Shown here: positions 1 through 10,858 of the stretch, piece after piece | Numbering within the stretch: position 1 is the first letter of the stretch | How the letters are laid out: the number at the start of each line of letters is the position of its first letter | Assembly (NCBI GenBank): GCA_903869595.1 | Contig: CAIPZV010000028.1 | Span: forward strand, 1-64,000 | Reading direction: 5' to 3' | DNA: 64,000 bases | Source of the DNA: an uncultured beta proteobacterium | GTDB lineage: Bacteria > Pseudomonadota > Gammaproteobacteria > Burkholderiales > Burkholderiaceae_C | The notes under the pieces: generated by a model | The model's input: the letters and a program-made list of their open reading frames with translations, nothing else | What the model was told of the DNA's origin: nothing | The model's database searches: none | Translations under genes and position numbers: made by a program

Positions 1-1133
1 GCAAAGCGCAAGCCCTCTTCCATCGCAATGGGGTTGATCAGCTTGACCGTGATCGAGACGTTGTCGCCTGGCATCACCATCTCTTTGCCTTCAGGCAACT
101 CGATCGCACCAGTCACGTCCGTCGTACGGAAGTAAAACTGGGGGCGGTAGTTGTTAAAGAACGGGGTGTGACGGCCGCCTTCATCCTTGGACAAAACGTA
201 GATCTCACCGGTGAAGTGGGTGTGCGGCTTGATCGAGCCGGGCTTGCACAGCACTTGGCCGCGCTGCACGTCTTCGCGCTTGGTGCCGCGCAGCAAAATA
301 CCCACGTTATCGCCCGCTTGGCCTTGGTCCAGCAGTTTGCGGAACATTTCCACGCCGGTGCAGGTGGTTTTTTGGGTGTCAGCGATACCGACGATCTCGA
401 TCTCTTCGCCCACCTTGACGATGCCGCGCTCTACGCGTCCGGTCACCACGGTGCCGCGTCCGGAGATGGAGAAGACGTCTTCCACAGGCATGAGGAAGGC
501 GCCGTCCACTGCGCGCTCGGGCAGGGGGATGTAAGTGTCCAGGGCATCAGCCAGTTTCAAAATCGCAGCTTCACCGAGCTCGCCTTTGTCGCCTTCCAGG
601 GCGAGCTTGGCGCTGCCGTGGATGATGGGGGTGGCGTCTCCTGGGAAGTCGTATTTGTCCAGCAACTCACGCACTTCCATTTCAACGAGTTCGAGCAACT
701 CGGCGTCGTCCACCATGTCGCACTTGTTCAGAAACACGATGATGTAGGGAACACCCACTTGGCGCGCCAGCAAAATGTGCTCGCGGGTTTGGGGCATGGG
801 ACCGTCGGCTGCGGAGCAGACCAAAATAGCGCCGTCCATTTGGGCCGCGCCCGTGATCATGTTTTTCACATAGTCGGCGTGTCCAGGGCAGTCCACGTGG
901 GCGTAGTGACGGTTAGCCGTCTCGTACTCGACGTGGGCGGTGTTGATCGTAATACCACGCGCTTTTTCTTCAGGCGCGGCGTCAATTTGGTCGTAGGCCT
1001 TGGCTTCACCGCCAAATTTGGCCGACAAAATTGTCGTGATCGCCGCTGTCAGCGTGGTTTTGCCATGGTCCACGTGGCCGATGGTGCCTACGTTGACGTG
1101 GGGCTTGGTACGCGCGAATTTTTCTTTTCCCAT
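1..1133 (-). CDS. tuf: Elongation factor Tu, 3' end cut by window
   Basis: GTPase that carries aminoacyl-tRNA to the ribosomal A site. The visible 377 residues start [16 protein letters not shown] and hold the P-loop GHVDHGKT (19-26), DCPGH (81-85) and NKCD (136-139), followed by the two beta-barrel domains. Against the usual 396 residues about 18 C-terminal residues are missing because the gene runs off the left edge. A GGAG Shine-Dalgarno sits 6 bases before the ATG. It is the last visible gene of the minus-strand str operon after fusA. Relatives usually have a second tuf copy elsewhere; only this one is seen here. Confidence 0.98.
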   Translation of the reverse strand, partial: MGKEKFARTKPHVNVGTIGHVDHGKTTLTAAITTILSAKFGGEAKAYDQIDAAPEEKARGITINTAHVEYETANRHYAHVDCPGHADYVKNMITGAAQMDGAILVCSAADGPMPQTREHILLARQVGVPYIIVFLNKCDMVDDAELLELVEMEVRELLDKYDFPGDATPIIHGSAKLALEGDKGELGEAAILKLADALDTYIPLPERAVDGAFLMPVEDVFSISGRGTVVTGRVERGIVKVGEEIEIVGIADTQKTTCTGVEMFRKLLDQGQAGDNVGILLRGTKREDVQRGQVLCKPGSIKPHTHFTGEIYVLSKDEGGRHTPFFNNYRPQFYFRTTDVTGAIELPEGKEMVMPGDNVSITVKLINPIAMEEGLRF

Positions 1134-1244
1134 TTCAATTCTCCAAAAAGAGCAAGGCCCGTGTGTGATTTAAGGTTTGCACGCTATTGCTGATTCATCC
1201 CGCACGGGCACAGGATGGCATAGCGTCGCAGACCGTTTGAAAAC

Positions 1245-3347
1245 TTACTTGGCGCGTGCAGCCATGATGGCTTCGGACACGTTCCGCGGGGCTTCGGTGT
1301 AGTGCTTGAATTCCATGGTGTAGGTAGCGCGACCTTGCGACATAGAGCGCAGCGTGGTCGAGTAACCAAACATCTCGGACAAGGGCACCTCGGCCTTGAT
1401 GGCTTTGCCGCCGCCGACCATGTCTTCCATGCCTTGCACCATGCCGCGGCGTGAGGACAAATCGCCCATCACGTTACCGGCATAGTCTTCGGGCGTTTCG
1501 ACTTCCACCGCCATCATGGGCTCCAGAATCACCGGGCTGGCTTTACGGCAGCCTTCTTTGAACCCGAATATCGCCGCCATCTTGAAGGCCAATTCATTCG
1601 AGTCCACATCGTGGTAGGAGCCGAAGTGCAAAGTTACTTTCACATCCACCACCGGGTAACCGGCCAGTACGCCTTGCGTTACCGCTTCGTGAATGCCTTT
1701 TTCCACTGCGGGAATGTACTCGCGCGGCACCACACCGCCTTTGATGGCGTCAACAAATACGATACCTTTACCCGGTTCATTGGGCTCAATCTTGAGCACG
1801 ACGTGTCCGTACTGGCCCTTACCGCCGGACTGACGCACAAACTTGCCTTCGGCATCTTCGATGGTCTTGCGAATGGTTTCGCGATAAGCCACCTGGGGTT
1901 TGCCGACATTGGCTTCCACCCCGAACTCGCGCTTCATGCGGTCGACAATAATTTCCAAGTGCAACTCGCCCATACCGGCGATCAATGTCTGGCCGGACTC
2001 TTCGTCGGTCTTGACGCGGAAAGACGGATCTTCTTGCGCCAGGCGCTGCAAAGCAATGCCCATTTTTTCTTGGTCGGCCTTGGTCTTGGGTTCCACGGCC
2101 TGGGTAATCACAGGCTCAGGGAAAATCATGCGTTCGAGCATGACGATGGCAGACGGGTCGCACAAGGTCTCGCCGGTGGTCACGTCTTTGAGCCCCACGC
2201 AGGCGGCGATGTCGCCGGCACGGATCTCGCTGACTTCTTCGCGGTTGTTAGCGTGCATTTGTACGATACGACCGATACGCTCTTTCTTGCCGCGGATCGG
2301 GTTGTACACGCTGTCGCCTTTTTGCAGCACGCCGGAATACACACGCACAAATGTCAACTGACCCACAAACGGGTCGGTCATTAACTTGAATGCCAGCGCG
2401 GAGAATTTCTCACCGTCATCGGCCTGGCGCACCACTGGGTTTTCGTCTTCGTCCATGCCGTTCACCGGCGGGATGTCCACGGGCGAGGGCATGAATTCGA
2501 TCACGGCATCCAACATACGTTGCACGCCTTTGTTCTTGAAGGCCGAGCCGCAGTACATGGGCTGGATTTCGCTGGCAATGGTGCGTGCGCGGATACCGGC
2601 TTTGATTTCCAGTTCGGTTAAGTCACCTTCTTCGAGGTACTTGTTCATGAGCTCTTCGGTGGCTTCAGCCGCAGCTTCTACCATTTTTTCACGCCACTCT
2701 TTGGCCAGCTCGAGCAAATCCGCAGGAATTTCACGGTAGTCAAACAACATGCCTTGCGAGGCCTCATCCCAAATGATGGCCTTCATCTTGAGCAAGTCCA
2801 CCACGCCGACGAAGTTTTCTTCCGCGCCAATTGGAATCACCATAGGCACCGGGCTGGCCTTGAGGCGCAGTTTCATCTGGTCCACGACCTTGTAGAAATT
2901 GGCACCTGTACGGTCCATTTTGTTGACAAAGGCCAGACGCGGCACTTTGTACTTGTTGGCCTGACGCCACACCGTTTCAGACTGGGGCTGCACGCCGCCG
3001 ACCGCACAGTAAACCATGCAGGCGCCGTCTAGCACACGCATAGAACGCTCCACCTCAATGGTGAAATCCACGTGTCCGGGGGTGTCGATGATGTTGATGC
3101 GGTGTTCGGGCAAGGACTTGTCCATGCCCTTCCAGAAGCAAGTGGTTGCAGCCGAGGTAATCGTGATACCGCGCTCCTGCTCTTGCTCCATCCAGTCCAT
3201 GGTGGCCGCGCCATCGTGCACTTCACCGATTTTGTGGTTCACACCGGTGTAAAACAACACGCGCTCGGTCGTGGTGGTTTTACCGGCGTCGATATGCGCT
3301 GAAATGCCGATGTTGCGGTAGCGCTCAATAGGGGTATGGCGAGCCAT
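1245..3347 (-). CDS. fusA: Elongation factor G
   Basis: Translocase GTPase of the ribosome, 700 residues, full length for the family. The G1 motif AHIDAGKT is at 17-24, followed by the DTPGH and NKMD motifs of the G domain and the C-terminal EF-G domains. The start chosen is the ATG of [12 protein letters not shown], preceded by an AGAAGGA ribosome-binding site; an upstream in-frame extension to 3476 has no family similarity. It lies between rpsG (150-bp gap) and tuf (111-bp gap), the standard str operon order, so co-transcription is expected. Confidence 0.98.
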   Translation of the reverse strand: MARHTPIERYRNIGISAHIDAGKTTTTERVLFYTGVNHKIGEVHDGAATMDWMEQEQERGITITSAATTCFWKGMDKSLPEHRINIIDTPGHVDFTIEVERSMRVLDGACMVYCAVGGVQPQSETVWRQANKYKVPRLAFVNKMDRTGANFYKVVDQMKLRLKASPVPMVIPIGAEENFVGVVDLLKMKAIIWDEASQGMLFDYREIPADLLELAKEWREKMVEAAAEATEELMNKYLEEGDLTELEIKAGIRARTIASEIQPMYCGSAFKNKGVQRMLDAVIEFMPSPVDIPPVNGMDEDENPVVRQADDGEKFSALAFKLMTDPFVGQLTFVRVYSGVLQKGDSVYNPIRGKKERIGRIVQMHANNREEVSEIRAGDIAACVGLKDVTTGETLCDPSAIVMLERMIFPEPVITQAVEPKTKADQEKMGIALQRLAQEDPSFRVKTDEESGQTLIAGMGELHLEIIVDRMKREFGVEANVGKPQVAYRETIRKTIEDAEGKFVRQSGGKGQYGHVVLKIEPNEPGKGIVFVDAIKGGVVPREYIPAVEKGIHEAVTQGVLAGYPVVDVKVTLHFGSYHDVDSNELAFKMAAIFGFKEGCRKASPVILEPMMAVEVETPEDYAGNVMGDLSSRRGMVQGMEDMVGGGKAIKAEVPLSEMFGYSTTLRSMSQGRATYTMEFKHYTEAPRNVSEAIMAARAK

Positions 3348-3497
3348 GGTGGATCCTTCTTTGATCTGGGTCTTCAATAATCGGTGCGCTTGAAAGCGCT
3401 GCTTGCGGCCGGTCGCTAAGGCTAAAGCACCGCTGCAACAGTGTGATGACACTGCGCCATGGCGGCGCGGGCACACAGGCCCGCCGGCGCGCGCTGC

Positions 3498-3971
3498 TTA
3501 GAAACGGAAGTGCGAGAACGCCTTGTTGGCTTCGGCCATACGGTGCACTTCATCGCGCTTTTTCATGGCGCCGCCACGGCCTTCGGTGGCTTCGAGTAAC
3601 TCATTGGCCAAGCGCAGCGCCATAGATTTTTCGCCACGCTTGCGCGCCGCTTCTTTAATCCAGCGCATCGACAAGGCCAGACGGCGCACGGGGCGCACTT
3701 CAACAGGAACTTGGTAGTTGGCGCCACCGACACGGCGAGATTTGACTTCGACCATGGGTTTGACGTTGTTGATAGCAACGGTAAAGGCTTCGAGCGGGTC
3801 TTTGCCGGGATGTTTCTTTTCAATCTGCTCTAACGCACCGTAAATAATGCGCTCGGCGACTGCTTTTTTGCCGCCTTCCATGATCACGTTCATGAACTTG
3901 GACAGCTCGACATTGCCGAATTTTGGATCGGGCAGGATTTCACGTTTGGGGACTTCGCGACGACGTGGCAT
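3498..3971 (-). CDS. rpsG: 30S ribosomal protein S7
   Basis: Primary 16S rRNA-binding protein of the small-subunit head, 157 residues, a normal bacterial length. The sequence begins [20 protein letters not shown] and contains the conserved block [13 protein letters not shown]. The ATG of MPRRREV is used because the family starts there and an AGAGG-like site precedes it; the open frame continues upstream without similarity. Second gene of the str operon, after rpsL and before fusA. In E. coli S7 autoregulates this operon from the rpsL-rpsG spacer; whether the 164-bp spacer here does so cannot be read from sequence. Confidence 0.97.
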   Translation of the reverse strand: MPRRREVPKREILPDPKFGNVELSKFMNVIMEGGKKAVAERIIYGALEQIEKKHPGKDPLEAFTVAINNVKPMVEVKSRRVGGANYQVPVEVRPVRRLALSMRWIKEAARKRGEKSMALRLANELLEATEGRGGAMKKRDEVHRMAEANKAFSHFRF

Positions 3972-4135
3972 TTTTTCACCTCTTTGCTTCAGTTGGCATC
4001 CACTGGGGACGCCGCGGGAGCCATAAGACTCCCACTTACTCGACCCACACAAACAATTTTGTGCTTCGGGTCACTACGCTGCACCACCGCGCCACGCGGG
4101 GAACAGCACCTAAAAACGACCGGGAAAACCCCGAA

Positions 4136-4513
4136 TTACTTGGCCTTGGGGCGCTTGGCGCCGTATTTGGAACGCGATTGCTTGCGGTCTTTCACGCCTT
4201 GCAAGTCCAGCGAACCGCGCACGATGTGGTAGCGCACACCGGGCAAATCCTTGACCCGACCGCCGCGCACCAGCACCACGCTGTGCTCTTGCAAGTTGTG
4301 GCCTTCGCCGCCGATGTAGGAAATCACTTCAAAACCGTTGGTCAAGCGCACTTTGGCAACTTTACGCAGCGCAGAATTGGGCTTCTTGGGGGTGGTGGTG
4401 TACACGCGGGTGCAAACGCCGCGGCGCTGCGGCGAGTTCTGCATCGCAGGGCTTTTGGACTTGATCGTTTCGACCTCGCGCCCCTGACGCACTAGCTGGT
4501 TAATGGTTGGCAC
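4136..4513 (-). CDS. rpsL: 30S ribosomal protein S12
   Basis: Decoding-centre protein S12, 125 residues. It starts with GTG ([10 protein letters not shown]) behind a perfect AGGAGG Shine-Dalgarno at 4519-4524, spacing 5. The streptomycin-determining loops are wild type: lysines in TPKKPNS (about residues 41-47) and in GRVKDLPG, which also holds the aspartate that is methylthiolated in many bacteria. First gene of the str operon. Unlike many bacteria, rpoBC is not directly upstream here; dacA is. Confidence 0.98.
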   Translation of the reverse strand: MPTINQLVRQGREVETIKSKSPAMQNSPQRRGVCTRVYTTTPKKPNSALRKVAKVRLTNGFEVISYIGGEGHNLQEHSVVLVRGGRVKDLPGVRYHIVRGSLDLQGVKDRKQSRSKYGAKRPKAK

Positions 4514-4586
4514 TTAAGCCTCCTAATGAAAATTCTCCCGCTGCGCAGGAGCTATACGATTCAAAAACTTCGAAAACACAGGGCCC

Positions 4587-4620
4587 TTCGGAAGTTTCCG
4601 AAAAGCCTTCTAATATACCA
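4587..4620 (-). promoter_or_regulatory. Candidate str operon promoter and leader hairpin
   Basis: On the minus strand an extended -10 element (TG-G-TATATT, 4612-4620) lies about 100 bases before rpsL, with no convincing -35. Just downstream, at the expected 5' end of the transcript, is a 7-bp inverted repeat (TTCGGAA and TTCCGAA, 4587-4602). A strong ribosomal operon promoter is expected here because dacA upstream has its own function. The hairpin may be a leader structure or may stabilise the mRNA 5' end; that part is inference. Confidence 0.4.
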
Positions 4621-4666
4621 GATATTGCTTGGACTTGCGCCGGCGCGCCGCTGACTGGAGCGATTA

Positions 4667-5833
4667 CTAACGTATCCAGAGGCGCAAAGCGTCCCAGGCG
4701 CGGCCGAAAATACCGGCCTGGTCTACCGCATCGAGCGCCTGCAGGGGCATTTGCGCCACCTCTATGCCGCCCGAGAGCACGCGCAGGGTCGCCACCTCCT
4801 GGCCTTTGGCGATGGGCGCCAAAAGTGGTTCTTTGCGCACGACTTCGGTGCTCACTTTGCCAGCGCTGCCGGCTGGCAAAGCCAACACAACGCCCTGCGG
4901 ATGGCCTACGCGCACGGTGGAAGCGCTGCCTTTCCAGACCTGCGCTGTCACCACGGCCTGGCCGGGATCGAACAATTTGACCGGCTCAAAGGCGGTAAAG
5001 CCCCAGTTGAGGAGCTTTTGGGATTCATTGGCGCGGGCATTTTCATTGGCGGTGCCCAAAACAATAGACAACAGGCGCCGACTCGGACTGGCCCCTTGCG
5101 AGCCCAGGCTAGCGTAGTCGCGCCGGGCGGTGGCCACCATGCAGTAACCGGCGGCTTCGGTATAGCCGGTTTTCAGGCCATCGACGGTGGGGTCGCGCTG
5201 CAACAAGAGGTTGCGATTGGTGTCATTGGCCGCCGGGGTGCCGGGGTAGCGGTATTTTTTCAGGGCGTAATAGCCGACGTACTGCGGGAAATCGGCCATC
5301 AAACGGGTCGCCAGGATGCCCAGGTCGCGCGCCGTGGTGGTGTGACCGGCCTCGGTCAGACCTTCGGGGTTTTTGTAGCTGGTGCCTTTGAGGCCCAGCA
5401 CTTGGGCCTGCGCGTTCATCATTTGCACAAAGCGCGGCACATCGCCGCCCACGCCTTCTGCTAGCGCGATGGTGGCGTCATTGCCCGACTGCACCACCAT
5501 GCCCTTGATCAGGTCTTCCACCGGCACTTGCATTTTGGGGTCGATGAACATGCGCGAACCTGGCATTTTCCAGGCGCGCTCGCTAACCGGAAACTTCTGG
5601 TCCAGACTGATCTTGCCGGACTTCAAGGCGTCAAACACCAGGTACGCCGTCATCAGCTTGGTGAGCGAGGCCGGCTCCACCTGTATGTCCGCGTCTTTGG
5701 CCGCCAGCACCTGGTGGGCCGACACATCGAGCAACAAATAAGCGCGCGCCGCGATTTCGGGCGGCTGGGGGCTTTGCGCATGGGCACCGGCCAATAAGGA
5801 AATAGCGAGCAGGCAGGAAGCAACAAATTTCAT
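4667..5833 (-). CDS. dacA: D-alanyl-D-alanine carboxypeptidase (PBP5/6 type)
   Basis: Low-molecular-mass penicillin-binding protein that trims the terminal D-Ala from peptidoglycan stem peptides in the periplasm. It has 388 residues with a signal peptide ending near GAHA-Q. The active-site motifs are all present: SLTK (56-59), SGN (116-118) and KTG (221-223), followed by the PBP5 C-terminal beta domain and an amphipathic tail with tryptophans. The ATG of MKFVASCLL is chosen because the signal peptide starts there and AAAGG precedes it. Same strand as the str operon downstream, but probably a separate transcript. Confidence 0.93.
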   Translation of the reverse strand: MKFVASCLLAISLLAGAHAQSPQPPEIAARAYLLLDVSAHQVLAAKDADIQVEPASLTKLMTAYLVFDALKSGKISLDQKFPVSERAWKMPGSRMFIDPKMQVPVEDLIKGMVVQSGNDATIALAEGVGGDVPRFVQMMNAQAQVLGLKGTSYKNPEGLTEAGHTTTARDLGILATRLMADFPQYVGYYALKKYRYPGTPAANDTNRNLLLQRDPTVDGLKTGYTEAAGYCMVATARRDYASLGSQGASPSRRLLSIVLGTANENARANESQKLLNWGFTAFEPVKLFDPGQAVVTAQVWKGSASTVRVGHPQGVVLALPAGSAGKVSTEVVRKEPLLAPIAKGQEVATLRVLSGGIEVAQMPLQALDAVDQAGIFGRAWDALRLWIR

Positions 5834-5928
5834 GAATTCAAAACCTTTGGGAGTGGAGTGCAGCGCGCGCATCGGCGGGGCGTTTGTAAAAATAAGAATG
5901 GTGTGATGCGGCAGCGTAGGCCACAAGC

Positions 5929-6576
5929 TCAATGCCCAGCCACATGGCGTGCGACCAAGTCGCGCAGCAAGGGCAATTGTCCGTGAAAAAAATGCCCCAC
6001 TCCGGGCAAGACCACTAGCGGCAGGTTTTGCGGGCGGGCCCAGTCCAGCGCGGCGGCCAGGGGCACGGTGTCATCTTCCTCCCCGTGCAGCACCAAGGTT
6101 TTGGCATGCAAGTCCTTGGGCAGCTCGGCAACGTCAAACCGTCCTGCGGCCGTGCCGACCAAAACCACACGGTCTAGGGTGCGCACCGCATGCAAAGCCT
6201 GCACCGCGTGGGAGGTCACGAAAGCACCGAAAGAAAAACCGGCCAATGCAAGCACCCCTTGCTGGGCTGCGGGAGAAAAATGCTCAATCACCGCAAGCAG
6301 ATCTTGCAATTCGCCGCGCCCTTCGTCATAGGCGCCTTCGCTGGCGCCCACCCCCCGGAAATTAAAGCGCACCGCCATCCAGCCCGACTGCACAAAAGCC
6401 CGCGCCATGGTTTGCACGACTTTGTTGTCCATAGTGCCGCCAAAAAGCGGGTGGGGGTGGGCGATTACCGCCACGCCGACCGGTTTTTGCCCCGCCTCTA
6501 GGGCTGGCATGTCCACCAAGGTTTGCAAGCTGCCCGCTGGCCCCTGAAGTGCCAGCTGCTGGGTACGCGGATGCAT
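5929..6576 (-). CDS. Alpha/beta hydrolase of the dienelactone hydrolase-like COG2945 type
   Basis: Cytoplasmic serine hydrolase of 215 residues. Visible features are HPHPLFGGT (40-48, oxyanion side), the nucleophile elbow GFSFG with Ser115, an acid in HGEEDDTVP and a final histidine in GVGHFFHG. Such proteins are common in proteobacteria and their substrate is usually unknown. It lies 95 bp upstream of dacA on the same strand and 6 bp after the 2Fe-2S protein gene, so it probably ends a hemJ-vanZ-fdx-hydrolase transcript. Confidence 0.85.
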   Translation of the reverse strand: MHPRTQQLALQGPAGSLQTLVDMPALEAGQKPVGVAVIAHPHPLFGGTMDNKVVQTMARAFVQSGWMAVRFNFRGVGASEGAYDEGRGELQDLLAVIEHFSPAAQQGVLALAGFSFGAFVTSHAVQALHAVRTLDRVVLVGTAAGRFDVAELPKDLHAKTLVLHGEEDDTVPLAAALDWARPQNLPLVVLPGVGHFFHGQLPLLRDLVARHVAGH

Positions 6577-6582
6577 GCGCGC

Positions 6583-6945
6583 TTAGCGCCCGACGCTGGG
6601 GGGCAGGCGCAGGCGCTCGACCGGTTTGCCGCCCAGCAGGTGGCTGTCGACGATTTCATCAATATCGGCGCTGTCCACATAGGTGTACCAAACTGCCTCG
6701 GGATACACCACTGCCACCGGGCCACCGGCACAGCGATCCAGACAACCGGCTTTGTTGACGCGCACCTGGCCGGGGCCATTGTGCTCGGCATCACGGACGC
6801 GCTGCTTGCAGCGGTCAAACCCGGCTTGCGCCTGGTGTTGCGCGCAACATTCCTCGCCACTTTTGCGTTCGTTCAGGCAGAAAAAAATATGGCGCTGGTA
6901 ATAGCTGGTGTCTGCGGCTGGCGCAGCGGATGAGGTGGAAGTCAT
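6583..6945 (-). CDS. Thioredoxin-like [2Fe-2S] ferredoxin-domain protein
   Basis: Small redox protein of 120 residues resembling the thioredoxin-like 2Fe-2S ferredoxins (COG3411) and the NuoE C-terminal fold. Candidate cluster ligands are Cys23 (IFFC), Cys33/34 (EECC), Cys68 and Cys72 (AGCLDRC). Electron partners are not apparent from the neighbourhood. Its start overlaps the stop of the VanZ-family gene by 4 bp, indicating translational coupling. Confidence 0.82.
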   Translation of the reverse strand: MTSTSSAAPAADTSYYQRHIFFCLNERKSGEECCAQHQAQAGFDRCKQRVRDAEHNGPGQVRVNKAGCLDRCAGGPVAVVYPEAVWYTYVDSADIDEIVDSHLLGGKPVERLRLPPSVGR

Positions 6946-8063
6946 GCGCCGATTTTAGGTTCGCTGCTGCTAATGCGAATTCGGGACAGCGCCAACGCGA
7001 TGGCCGCATAGGGCCAGAGCCAGCCCAGCCATTCGGCCAAACCATTAAAGCGCACAAAACGGCCCTGCTCCCAGGACTGCAAGGTTTGCGCGAAATACGG
7101 GCTCTCTGGCGCCTGATTAAGCAAGGCCACATGGCCGCACAGCAGCACGAAGACCAGGACCAATGCCCAGCGCCAGCGCAGGCGCGCCAGGGCCACAGCC
7201 AGGACCAAGGCGCCCAGCAGGCCGGCGGAGGTGGTGACGTCCAGCCAGGACCACATATGCGTTGGCCCCCAGCTCAGAGCGGCTGAGAGTCCGCTGGCAC
7301 TCACGCCCACAGCCACCACAGCCAGACTAAGCCAGACGCGGTGCCTGGGCCTGTGCAGAACGCCAAAGCCCAGCAAACAAGGAGCCAACAAACCGGTAAC
7401 CACACAGGCCAGCGTGGCGGCCGATCCCAGCGGCCCGGCGCCGACGGCCGGAAATAATGGGTGCACTTGCGCGTCGTCCAACCAATGCGCGCCCATGCCG
7501 AGCAAGGCCTGGGCTAAATCTTGCAAACCGCCCCACACATGGCCCAGGCCGAAGGGCACGGCCGAGGGAAACAAGAGCGCGGCCGGCCAGCTCAGTAGCA
7601 GCACCAGCACCCCGCGCGATTCCGGCGCCAGCCACCGGTTTTGCCAGCGGTCCCAGCGCGCCAAGCCGCCGCGCCGCGCCAAGTACAGCGCCGCTAGCGC
7701 GCCCACGATGGTGCCCAGGGTGTTGAGCAACCAGTCCTCGCGCGAGGCAACGCGCTGGGGCAAATAGCTTTGCAACGTTTCCAGCACCAGCGACAGCAGC
7801 GTCCCGCAGGCCACCGCCAGCCAGGCCGGCGGCACCCGGTGCCGGGTGCGCAAACCTAACCAAGCCAGCAAAGCGCCCAGCGGTACATAGCCGACGATAT
7901 TGATAGCGACGTCAAAGCCGGTCCAGTAGCGCGGCAGCGGAGCGGTCAAAAAGGCCCAGGGTGCAATGCCCTGGTCACGCCAATCGGCAAAGGGGTACAG
8001 GCTGGCATAGACCACCAGCGTGCAGTACATCCAGGTGAGAGGCCAGGCAGCGGATTTGTGCAT
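6942..8063 (-). CDS. VanZ-family membrane protein
   Basis: Integral membrane protein of 373 residues with about ten hydrophobic segments. The N-terminal region (SLYPFADWRD, then FDVAINIVGYVPLG) matches the VanZ-like domain, named for a teicoplanin-resistance accessory protein; in Gram-negatives its function is unknown. The rest is extra membrane sequence, so the protein is much longer than minimal VanZ. The end overlaps the ferredoxin gene by 4 bp and hemJ ends 12 bp upstream. Confidence 0.8.
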   Translation of the reverse strand: MHKSAAWPLTWMYCTLVVYASLYPFADWRDQGIAPWAFLTAPLPRYWTGFDVAINIVGYVPLGALLAWLGLRTRHRVPPAWLAVACGTLLSLVLETLQSYLPQRVASREDWLLNTLGTIVGALAALYLARRGGLARWDRWQNRWLAPESRGVLVLLLSWPAALLFPSAVPFGLGHVWGGLQDLAQALLGMGAHWLDDAQVHPLFPAVGAGPLGSAATLACVVTGLLAPCLLGFGVLHRPRHRVWLSLAVVAVGVSASGLSAALSWGPTHMWSWLDVTTSAGLLGALVLAVALARLRWRWALVLVFVLLCGHVALLNQAPESPYFAQTLQSWEQGRFVRFNGLAEWLGWLWPYAAIALALSRIRISSSEPKIGA

Positions 8064-8075
8064 GGCACGGTACCG

Positions 8076-8504
8076 TTAAAAAGGCTTGAGTATTACCAGC
8101 AATACCGCCGCCACCAGGAAAAGCACCGGGATTTCGTTGAACCAGCGAAACCACACATGGCTGCGCAAAGCGGTTTGCACTTCCAATTGGCGCAGGATGC
8201 GGGCGCACAAATGGTGGTAGCCCAGGGTCAGGATGACAACGACGAGCTTGGCGTGCATCCAGCCATTGCCCGGCCCCAGGCCGATGCCGTAATAGAGCCA
8301 CAAAGCCAGCCCCAAGCCCAGCGCCGGGATGGCCAGGATGGTGCTAAAGCGCAAAAGCTTGCGCGCCATGAGCAGTAAGCGGGCGCGTTCGGCTTCGGAA
8401 CCGGGCTCGACCATGGCCAAATTCACAAAAATGCGCGGCAGGTAAAACAGCCCGGCAAACCAGCTGGCGACGAAAACAATGTGGAAGGCTTTGACCCAGA
8501 GCAT
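8076..8504 (-). CDS. hemJ: Protoporphyrinogen IX oxidase HemJ (CopD/UPF0093 family)
   Basis: Inner-membrane enzyme oxidising protoporphyrinogen IX to protoporphyrin IX in haem synthesis. It has 142 residues and four predicted membrane segments, matching HemJ length. Conserved features are His8 in WVKAFHIVFVASWFAG, and His84/Lys86 in GWMHAK. The ATG of MLWVKAF is used; an upstream in-frame extension lies within the leader and overlaps the small-RNA terminator. Its divergent neighbour hemB belongs to the same pathway, which supports the assignment. Confidence 0.88.
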   Translation of the reverse strand: MLWVKAFHIVFVASWFAGLFYLPRIFVNLAMVEPGSEAERARLLLMARKLLRFSTILAIPALGLGLALWLYYGIGLGPGNGWMHAKLVVVILTLGYHHLCARILRQLEVQTALRSHVWFRWFNEIPVLFLVAAVLLVILKPF

Positions 8505-8553
8505 GGGCAAAGTGTAGCGGCAGCCCCGCTGGGCGAAGGGCCCAATCGCGGGC

Positions 8554-8581
8554 AAAAAAAACCCCAGCACATGGCCGGGGT
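8554..8581 (-). terminator. Rho-independent terminator of the small RNA
   Basis: Read on the minus strand: CCCC-G-GC, loop CATGT, GC-T-GGGG, then eight T (from 8561 to 8554). It lies before hemJ and points towards it, so it cannot terminate hemJ or the plus-strand gene hemB. It needs its own minus-strand transcript, which is the main argument for the small RNA. Confidence 0.75.
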
Positions 8582-8653
8582 GTTAAGCCTATTTGCTGTC
8601 ACACATCAAGGCCCCGCTCAGGGAGGAAAAGCGGGGGGAACCGAAGTTCCCAG
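8554..8653 (-). ncRNA. Candidate anti-Shine-Dalgarno small RNA
   Basis: On the minus strand, from a predicted start near 8652, about 100 nt can fold into three hairpins. The first is a 6-bp stem GGGAAC/GTTCCC with a UUCG tetraloop (8636-8651). The second is a 7-bp stem CCCCGCT/AGCGGGG (8612-8636) whose 11-nt loop displays CCUCCC, the complement of a Shine-Dalgarno. The third is a GC-rich terminator stem followed by eight U (8554-8581). The design is like the double-hairpin Betaproteobacteria toxic small RNAs with anti-SD loops. That comparison is from memory; the structure is read from sequence. Confidence 0.72.
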
Positions 8654-8658
8654 CCAAA

Positions 8659-8686
8659 AGTATATCTTTCTTGGCAAAAAAGTCAC
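8659..8686 (-). promoter_or_regulatory. Sigma-70-like promoter of the small RNA
   Basis: Minus-strand -35 GTGACT (8681-8686) and -10 TATACT (8659-8664) are separated by 16 bp, four and five matches of six to consensus. The predicted start falls 6-8 bases downstream, exactly at the base of the first hairpin of the small RNA. No protein-coding start lies within reach on this strand before the terminator. Confidence 0.65.
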
Positions 8687-8729
8687 GAATTTTTTGTTTT
8701 GTTTAAAAAAATTGTTTTATGTGTTGTAA

Positions 8730-9845
<1,116 letters not shown>

Positions 9846-9971
9846 CGCAGCGCCCATGCGGCACTGCTTTCTCACCCAAGCACGCGACGCGGTGATGGTG
9901 CGGCATTACAGCGCACTTTCTTCGCGCTGCGCGTGGCCAACACAAAATCCTGCGGTGGCGCACGCAAACCC

Positions 9972-10721
9972 ATGAACGCCCCTGTCATGCTGATTACCGG
10001 TGGCTCGCGCGGGATTGGCGCGGCAACCGCGCTATTGGCGGCGCAAGCCGGCTATGCGGTGGCGGTCAATTACCAATCCAACTCGCTGGCTGCCGACGAG
10101 GTGGTGCGCAGCATCCGCGAAAGCGGCGGCCAGGCCATAGCCTTGCAAGCCGATGTCAGCCGTGAAGACGAGGTGATGGCGATGTTTGCGCGCATAGACG
10201 CCAAGTGGGGGCCCTTGGCTGCGTTGGTGAACAACGCGGGGGTGGTCGATGTCAGTTCCCGCGTCGATGGCATGGGCGTAGCGCGGCTTTCGCGCATGCT
10301 CAATACCCATGTGCTGGGCAGCTTTGTCTGCGCCCGCGAGGCGGTTTTGCGCATGAGTACGCGCCATGGCGGCAGCGGCGGGGCCATCGTCAACCTGTCT
10401 AGCGCCGCATCCAAGCTGGGCAGCCCCGGCCAGTATGTGGACTATGCGGCCTGCAAAGGCGCAATTGACACCTTTACCATCGGCCTGGCCAAAGAGGTGG
10501 CCGCCGAAGGAATCCGCGTCAACGCGGTGCGCCCCGGCATCATCGAAACCGACATCCATGCCAGCGGCGGCGAGCCCGACCGGGCACAGCGCCTGGCCCC
10601 GCAAGTGCCTATGCAACGGCCAGGCAGCGCGCAGGAAGTGGCCAACGCTATTGTTTGGCTGCTGAGTCCGCAAGCCAGTTACTGCACCGGCGCGCTACTG
10701 GACGTGGGCGGCGGGCGCTAA
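9972..10721 (+). CDS. SDR-family oxidoreductase
   Basis: Classical short-chain dehydrogenase/reductase, 249 residues. The cofactor motif TGGSRGIG is at 9-16, NNAG at 87-90, catalytic Ser around 143, and YAACK gives Tyr158 and Lys162. The lack of an acidic residue at the end of beta 2 (AVNYQSNS) suggests NADP(H) rather than NAD(H). The ATG of MNAPVMLITG is preferred to a GTG 39 bases upstream. The substrate is unknown; the next two genes, an enoyl-CoA hydratase-like protein and a GMC oxidoreductase, run in the same direction. Confidence 0.88.
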   Translation: MNAPVMLITGGSRGIGAATALLAAQAGYAVAVNYQSNSLAADEVVRSIRESGGQAIALQADVSREDEVMAMFARIDAKWGPLAALVNNAGVVDVSSRVDGMGVARLSRMLNTHVLGSFVCAREAVLRMSTRHGGSGGAIVNLSSAASKLGSPGQYVDYAACKGAIDTFTIGLAKEVAAEGIRVNAVRPGIIETDIHASGGEPDRAQRLAPQVPMQRPGSAQEVANAIVWLLSPQASYCTGALLDVGGGR

Positions 10722-10858
10722 GCGCACACTTGTATGCTTGGGGTCTTATGGCCTTTTGGCCCGAACCCCATCCCCAGATCAACAGTTCCCGATCTCGATT
10801 TCCCGACCTCAGCGCCCGACCCTGTTTACCGACCCGATTACGCAGAAAGCTTTTTTGT

